This document shows positions 59,671-64,000 of a stretch of 64,000 nt of DNA, piece by piece. The notes beneath the pieces were generated by a model. The model was not told the origin of the DNA. It made no database searches and was given only the letters and a program-made list of their open reading frames with translations. This DNA comes from Oscillospiraceae bacterium. Its GTDB lineage: Bacteria > Bacillota > Clostridia > Oscillospirales > Oscillospiraceae. The DNA is taken from NCBI GenBank assembly GCA_021202845.1, contig JAJQCF010000002.1:19562-83561 (forward strand), read 5' to 3'. The position numbers were made by a program, and so were the translations under genes. Numbering within the stretch: the stretch's first letter is position 1; each line of letters opens with the position of its first letter.

Positions 59671-61529
59671 AAAAATCTGTTGCGGATATAAAAAATATGT
59701 CCGTTCTCCCGCTGACGCGCTCCGACCGCGTGCGTGTGACCGTGGGTATGGCGACCTGCGGTCTGGCCTCCGGCGCGGCGCCGGTTATGGAGGCGCTGAC
59801 TGCCGCCGTAGCTGAGCTTGGACTTGACAATGTTGACTTAAAGCGCGTGGGCTGCATTGGCTGCTGCCAGCATGAGCCCATAGTGGAGGTCACGTACCCC
59901 GGCCAGCGCAAGGTGACTTACATAAAGGTCACGCCGGAAAAAGCGCGCGAGATTGCCGAGGTTCACCTCACCACGGGCCGCGCTCTGGGAAAGTACACAT
60001 TTTCCGCGCTCGCGGGCGAAACGGGCGAGGACGCGCCGGTGACGTATGCCGAGCAGACGCCGTTTTTCGCCGGACAGGAGCGCGTTGTAATGTCCAACTG
60101 CGGCGTTATTGACCCCGAGGACATCGACGAGTATATCCGCCGCGGCGGTTATCAGGCGCTCGGCAGGGCGCTCACGGAGATGGCGCCGGACGAAATTATT
60201 GAGGAGGTTACCGCCTCCGGCCTGCGCGGGCGCGGCGGCGCGGGCTTCCCCACGGGCAAAAAGTGGCTGTTTGCCTCCGGCAACAGGGGGAAAGTGAAAA
60301 AGTATGTTGTCTGCAACGCGGACGAGGGCGACCCGGGAGCGTTCATGGACCGCTCCGTGCTGGAGGGCGACCCGCACGCGGTGCTGGAGGCAATGGCGAT
60401 TGCGGGCAAGGCCATCGGCTCCGACGAGGGCTACATCTATGTCCGCGCCGAGTACCCCTTGGCCGTAGAGCGGCTGGAAACGGCCATTGCGCAGGCTGAG
60501 GAGTACGGGCTGCTGGGCGACAACATTTTCGGCAGCGATTTTTCGTTCAAGATTCATCTCCGCCTCGGCGCGGGAGCGTTTGTCTGCGGCGAGGAAACGG
60601 CGCTGCTCATGTCCATTGAGGGCAAGCGCGGCGAGCCCATGCCGCGTCCGCCTTACCCCGCGGTCAAGGGACTTTTCGGCAAGCCGACCATTATAAACAA
60701 CGTGGAGACATTTGCCAACGTGACGCGCATAATAGCCCGCGGGGCGGAATGGTTCGCCTCTATGGGTACGGAAAATTCGCGCGGCACCAAGGTTTTCGCG
60801 CTGGGCGGCAAAATAACAAACACGGGTCTTGTCGAGGTGCCGATGGGTACAACGCTGCGTCAGGTCATTGAGGACATAGGCGGCGGCTGCCCCAACGGCA
60901 AGCGCTTCAAGGCGGCGCAGACCGGCGGCCCCTCCGGCGGCTGCATACCGGCGTCGCTCATGGATACGCCAATCGACTACGACAATCTCGGCGCCATAGG
61001 CTCCATGATGGGCTCCGGCGGACTTATAGTCATGGACGAGGACAACTGCATGGTGGACATAGCCGCGTTCTTCTTGGGCTTCACCGTAGACGAGAGCTGC
61101 GGCAAGTGTACGCCCTGCCGTATCGGCACAAAGCGTATGCTGGAGCTGCTGAACAAAATACGCGAGGGCAGAGCAGAACAGGGCGACATCGAGAAGTTAG
61201 AGGACTTGGCGCTTTACATCAAGGATAACTCCCTCTGCGGCTTGGGTCAGACGGCGCCGAACCCCGTGCTGTCCACGCTGCGCCACTTCCGCGACGAGTA
61301 CACCGCGCACGCCGAGCAAAAGCGCTGTCCCGCGCACGTCTGCCGCGGGCTGGCGTGCTACGTGATAGACCCCGAAAAGTGCATAGGCTGCAAGCTCTGC
61401 CAGCGCGCCTGCCCCTCCGGAGCAATCACGGGTGAGCTCAAGACGGCGCACAGGATAGACCCCGAAAAGTGCATAAAGTGCGGCGCGTGTATGTCGGCCT
61501 GCCGACTGAACGCGATAAGCGTAGAATAG
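59667..61529 (+). CDS. hndC: Electron-bifurcating hydrogenase NuoF-like flavoprotein subunit
   Basis: A 620-aa subunit. An N-terminal thioredoxin-like [2Fe-2S] domain (about 1-115) has ATCGLASGA and VGCIGCCQHEPIVEV, so the HndB role is fused in. The NuoF core has ASGLRGRGGAGFPTGKKW (NADH/FMN), CNADEGDPGAFMDR and FVCGEETALLMSIEGKRGEP, then CGKCTPCRIGTKRM for [4Fe-4S]. The end carries two ferredoxin motifs, CIGCKLCQRACPSGAI and CIKCGACMSACRLNAI. It binds NAD(H) and FMN, the probable bifurcation site. Confidence 0.95.
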   Translation: MKKSVADIKNMSVLPLTRSDRVRVTVGMATCGLASGAAPVMEALTAAVAELGLDNVDLKRVGCIGCCQHEPIVEVTYPGQRKVTYIKVTPEKAREIAEVHLTTGRALGKYTFSALAGETGEDAPVTYAEQTPFFAGQERVVMSNCGVIDPEDIDEYIRRGGYQALGRALTEMAPDEIIEEVTASGLRGRGGAGFPTGKKWLFASGNRGKVKKYVVCNADEGDPGAFMDRSVLEGDPHAVLEAMAIAGKAIGSDEGYIYVRAEYPLAVERLETAIAQAEEYGLLGDNIFGSDFSFKIHLRLGAGAFVCGEETALLMSIEGKRGEPMPRPPYPAVKGLFGKPTIINNVETFANVTRIIARGAEWFASMGTENSRGTKVFALGGKITNTGLVEVPMGTTLRQVIEDIGGGCPNGKRFKAAQTGGPSGGCIPASLMDTPIDYDNLGAIGSMMGSGGLIVMDEDNCMVDIAAFFLGFTVDESCGKCTPCRIGTKRMLELLNKIREGRAEQGDIEKLEDLALYIKDNSLCGLGQTAPNPVLSTLRHFRDEYTAHAEQKRCPAHVCRGLACYVIDPEKCIGCKLCQRACPSGAITGELKTAHRIDPEKCIKCGACMSACRLNAISVE

Positions 61530-61539
61530 GAGGCCGTAT

Positions 61540-63291
61540 ATGAATAAGGTCACTGTAAAAATAAACGGCGTAAGCGTCACCGTGCCGGTCGGCACCACCA
61601 TTCTTGACGCCGCCTACAAAGCGGGCTTTGAAATACCCACGCTGTGCTATATGCGCGGCGTGAGCGAAATAGGCAGCTGCCGCGTCTGCGTTGTGGAGCT
61701 GGTCGGCTCCCGCACGCCGGTTGCCTCCTGCGTCTACCGCTGCGACCGCGACGGCATGGAGATTTACACCAACACGCCGAAAATAATTGAGTACCGCCGC
61801 AAGACGCTGGAGCTCATGGTGTCGAACCATAAAAAGGAGTGCCTGAGCTGCGTTCGCTCCGGCGACTGCGAGCTTATGCGCCTTTGTCACCACTACGACG
61901 TGCAGGAGAACAACCGCTACGAGGGCGAGATGACGCCCTCCGAGCCGGACACCTCCCCGCCGCACATGATTAAGGATACCGGCAAGTGCATACTCTGCCG
62001 CCGCTGCGTGGCCATCTGCGCGGCCGGACAGGGCATAAACGCAATCGGACCCAATAACCGCGGCTTCAAGACGGAGATTGGCTCGCCGTTCAAGATGCAC
62101 CTTGACCGCACCGCCTGCGTCAGCTGCGGCCAGTGCATAGCCGTCTGCCCCACGGGCGCGCTGAAAGAAAAGAGCTCCACGGACGAGGTCATGGCCGCCA
62201 TAGACGACCCGACCAAGACCGTCATCATCCAGACCGCCCCCGCCGTGCGCGCGGCCATAGGCGAGTGCTTCAAAATGCCCGCCGGCACAAACACGCAGGG
62301 CAAGCTGGTGGCCTCGCTGCGACGCCTCGGCTTCGACTATGTTTTTGACACGAACTTCGGCGCGGACTTGACCGTTATGGAGGAAGCCACGGAGCTAATG
62401 GAGCGCGTGAAAAACGGCGGACCGCTGCCGCTTATGACCTCCTGCTCGCCCGCGTGGGTGAAATACTGCGAAACTTATTTCCCCGAGTTTATTCCCAATC
62501 TCTCCACCTGCAAGTCGCCCCAGCAGATGTTCGGCGCGATTGCCAAGACGTGGTGGGCGAAGAAAATGGGCATAGACCCGAAAAACCTTGTAGTCGTCTC
62601 TGCCATGCCCTGCACGGCCAAGAAGTTCGAGCTGACGCGCGACGGCGAGGCGGCGGCCGGTGTGCCCGACGTCGATTACGCCATTACAACGCGCGGCATC
62701 GCCACCATGATAAGCATGGCGGGAATCCGCTTCAGCGAGCTGCCGGACGAGGAATACGACGACCCGCTCGGCTTCTCCTCCGGCGCGGGCGCGATATTCG
62801 GCTCCAGCGGCGGCGTGGCGGAGGCCTCGCTTAGAACGGCCTACGAAATGCTGACGGGCCGCGAGTCCCCGACGCCGAACTTTATAGAAATGCGCGGCGT
62901 AGGCGGCACAAAGCGCGCGCAGTACGACATAGACGGAATGCAGCTGCGCGTGGCCGTGACCTCCGGCCTTGCCAACGCGCGCCGACTGCTGGAGGCCGTG
63001 CGCGACGGCAAGGAGAACTACCACATGATAGAGGTAATGGCCTGCCCGGGCGGCTGCGTCAACGGCGGCGGCCAGCCGCAGGTCATGCACGGCGCGCGCC
63101 ACTACACGGAAGTGCGCTCCAAGCGCGCGTCGGTACTGTATAACATCGACGAAAACAAATCCGTCCGCACCGCGCACGAAAACGACGCCGTCCAGCAGCT
63201 CTACGACGAATTCTTAGGCTCCCCCGGCTCAGAGCTGTGCCACGAACTCCTCCACACCCACTTCGTAGACCGCAGCGATTTGTATAAATAG
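61540..63291 (+). CDS. hndD: [FeFe] hydrogenase catalytic subunit
   Basis: A 583-aa hydrogenase. In order: a [2Fe-2S] domain (about 1-80, GSCRVCVVELVG), the His-Cys3 cluster in HKKECLSCVRSGDCEL, two [4Fe-4S] motifs (CILCRRCVAIC, CVSCGQCIAVCPTGAL), then H-cluster motifs TSCSPAWVKYCE, MPCTAKKFE and MACPGGCVNGGGQP. With HndA and HndC it forms the trimeric group A3 type that couples NADH and reduced ferredoxin oxidation to H2 release. GGAGG precedes the ATG. Confidence 0.96.
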   Translation: MNKVTVKINGVSVTVPVGTTILDAAYKAGFEIPTLCYMRGVSEIGSCRVCVVELVGSRTPVASCVYRCDRDGMEIYTNTPKIIEYRRKTLELMVSNHKKECLSCVRSGDCELMRLCHHYDVQENNRYEGEMTPSEPDTSPPHMIKDTGKCILCRRCVAICAAGQGINAIGPNNRGFKTEIGSPFKMHLDRTACVSCGQCIAVCPTGALKEKSSTDEVMAAIDDPTKTVIIQTAPAVRAAIGECFKMPAGTNTQGKLVASLRRLGFDYVFDTNFGADLTVMEEATELMERVKNGGPLPLMTSCSPAWVKYCETYFPEFIPNLSTCKSPQQMFGAIAKTWWAKKMGIDPKNLVVVSAMPCTAKKFELTRDGEAAAGVPDVDYAITTRGIATMISMAGIRFSELPDEEYDDPLGFSSGAGAIFGSSGGVAEASLRTAYEMLTGRESPTPNFIEMRGVGGTKRAQYDIDGMQLRVAVTSGLANARRLLEAVRDGKENYHMIEVMACPGGCVNGGGQPQVMHGARHYTEVRSKRASVLYNIDENKSVRTAHENDAVQQLYDEFLGSPGSELCHELLHTHFVDRSDLYK

Positions 63292-63310
63292 TGCGGAACT
63301 GAATACAATT

Positions 63311-63346
63311 AACCGGCTGCGGGCGTTGATTTTCCCGCAGCCGGTT
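63311..63346. terminator. Bidirectional terminator between hndD and pdxT
   Basis: A perfect 13-bp stem (63311-63323 with 63334-63346) with a T-rich loop sits between the convergent genes. Plus continues TCAATAT; minus continues AATTGTATTC. Confidence 0.8.
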
Positions 63347-63381
63347 TCAATATACGAATTATACACTTATTTTTTCAGCGC

Positions 63382-63942
63382 TCAGCCCACCATGTCCAAA
63401 AAATATTTATGCACGGTCGGGTCGGCGTTCAGTTCGGGGTGGAAGGCGGTGGCGAGTTGGGCTCCTTGGCGGGCGGCGACGATTTTGCCGTCTATGGTGG
63501 AGAGCACTTCCACCTGCGGGGCGGCGGAGGAGATGTAGGGGGCGCGGATGAAGGTCATGGGTATCTCCGCTCCGGAGAATTGCCCCGTGGTGAAAAAGCT
63601 GCCCAGCTGGCGGCCGTAGGCGTTGCGCACGGCGGTTATGTCCATTGTGGCAAAGTGGCGGCGGGTGTCGTTTTCAATGTCCGCGGCCAGCAGGAGCAGT
63701 CCGGCGCAGGTGCCGAAAACCGGCGTTCCGGCGCTTATGCGCTCGCGCAGCGGCTCGAACAGGCCCAGCTCGCGCAGCAGCTTGCCCTGCACGGTGCTCT
63801 CACCGCCGGGGATTATCAGACCGTCGAAGGGGCGGTCTATGTCCCGCAGCTGGCGAATTTCAAACGAAGGCACTCCGAGGCGGCTCAGCATCTGGCGGTG
63901 CTCGATAAAAGCGCCTTGGAGCGCGAGGACGGCTATCTGCAT
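63382..63942 (-). CDS. pdxT: Pyridoxal 5'-phosphate synthase glutaminase subunit
   Basis: A 186-aa class I glutaminase. It has LALQGAFIEHRQML, the PGGEST motif, the nucleophile Cys in GTPVFGTCAGLLLLAAD and the His/Glu pair near TAFHPELNADPTVHKYFLD. It supplies ammonia to PdxS for making PLP. It starts 4 bp after pdxS. Confidence 0.96.
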   Translation of the reverse strand: MQIAVLALQGAFIEHRQMLSRLGVPSFEIRQLRDIDRPFDGLIIPGGESTVQGKLLRELGLFEPLRERISAGTPVFGTCAGLLLLAADIENDTRRHFATMDITAVRNAYGRQLGSFFTTGQFSGAEIPMTFIRAPYISSAAPQVEVLSTIDGKIVAARQGAQLATAFHPELNADPTVHKYFLDMVG

Positions 63943-63946
63943 GGGC

Positions 63947-64000
63947 TTATTTTCCCCGCTCGGCCATAAGCAGCTGTATCTCCTGCTCGTTAATGCCGAC
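63947..64000 (-). CDS. pdxS: Pyridoxal 5'-phosphate synthase lyase subunit, C-terminal end (partial)
   Basis: The last 17 codons of a minus-strand gene run off the window, ending INEQEIQLLMAERGK and a TAA. This matches the usual PdxS C-terminus (a variant of LMAERGW), and the gene is directly upstream of pdxT, as is standard. PdxS joins ribose 5-phosphate, glyceraldehyde 3-phosphate and ammonia to PLP. The rest lies outside the window. Confidence 0.85.
   Translation of the reverse strand, partial: VGINEQEIQLLMAERGK

Overview
The window reads as chromosomal DNA from a GC-rich, anaerobic, Gram-positive-type Clostridia, most likely a gut member of the Oscillospirales (inference). The grounds are Clostridia-style gene sets: a trimeric electron-bifurcating [FeFe] hydrogenase, a class III anaerobic ribonucleotide reductase as the only RNR in view, SLH-domain surface proteins, many lipoproteins, YesM/YesN regulators, BlaI/M56, YlxR and YlxQ in the nusA-infB operon, and PdxS/PdxT vitamin B6 synthesis. 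Strong AAGGAGG-type ribosome sites and near-consensus sigma-A promoters are common. No rRNA, tRNA, CRISPR array, prophage or insertion sequence was seen. Coding density is very high, so most of the window is core genome with small accessory patches.

Layout. 1-5 kb: a DUF308 membrane protein divergent from a TetR regulator with a palindromic operator between them, a DUF2798 protein, a membrane-anchored beta-propeller protein and a rhomboid-like protein that seems to lack the catalytic serine. 5-9 kb: rplS with a structured leader, a paired radical-SAM/DUF2344 operon of unknown substrate and an MBL-fold hydrolase. 9-11 kb: an accessory patch with a YhcG-type PD-(D/E)XK nuclease divergent from hicAB. 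11-14.6 kb: Nif3-like, trmK, DUF1858, a Cof-type HAD and pgmB. 14.6-23.3 kb: a sensory module (solute-binding lipoprotein, YesM kinase, YesN regulator) divergent from an ABC importer (binding protein, fused permease, ATPase with a large insert).

23.4-30 kb: secG, rpsI and rplM; then a TtcA-like enzyme, an FlK-like thioesterase, DUF554 and a short type IV pilus assembly cluster (PilC, PilM-PilN fusion, PilO) with no motor ATPase. 30-39 kb: secA behind a long structured leader, pgeF, an orphan family 5 solute-binding lipoprotein, cdd, an SLH-M15 peptidase and mutL. 39-47.5 kb: the M56/BlaI pair with double operators, nrdDG with NrdR-like boxes, metY-metA and an SLH-CAP protein. 47.7-55.6 kb: the translation operon rimP-nusA-ylxR-ylxQ-infB-rbfA-nrnA-truB-ribF, with an intrinsic terminator in its leader. 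55.7-59 kb: an Rpn-type nuclease, a DEDDh exonuclease and an MFS transporter. 59-64 kb: the hndA-hndC-hndD hydrogenase operon, pdxT and the tail of pdxS.

I see no single clearly new system. The most distinctive parts are the ABC ATPase insert with its divergent sensory module, the secA and rimP leaders, the rhomboid pseudoprotease with a C-terminal Cys cluster, the hicAB/YhcG patch and a hairpin shared by the two nuclease loci.
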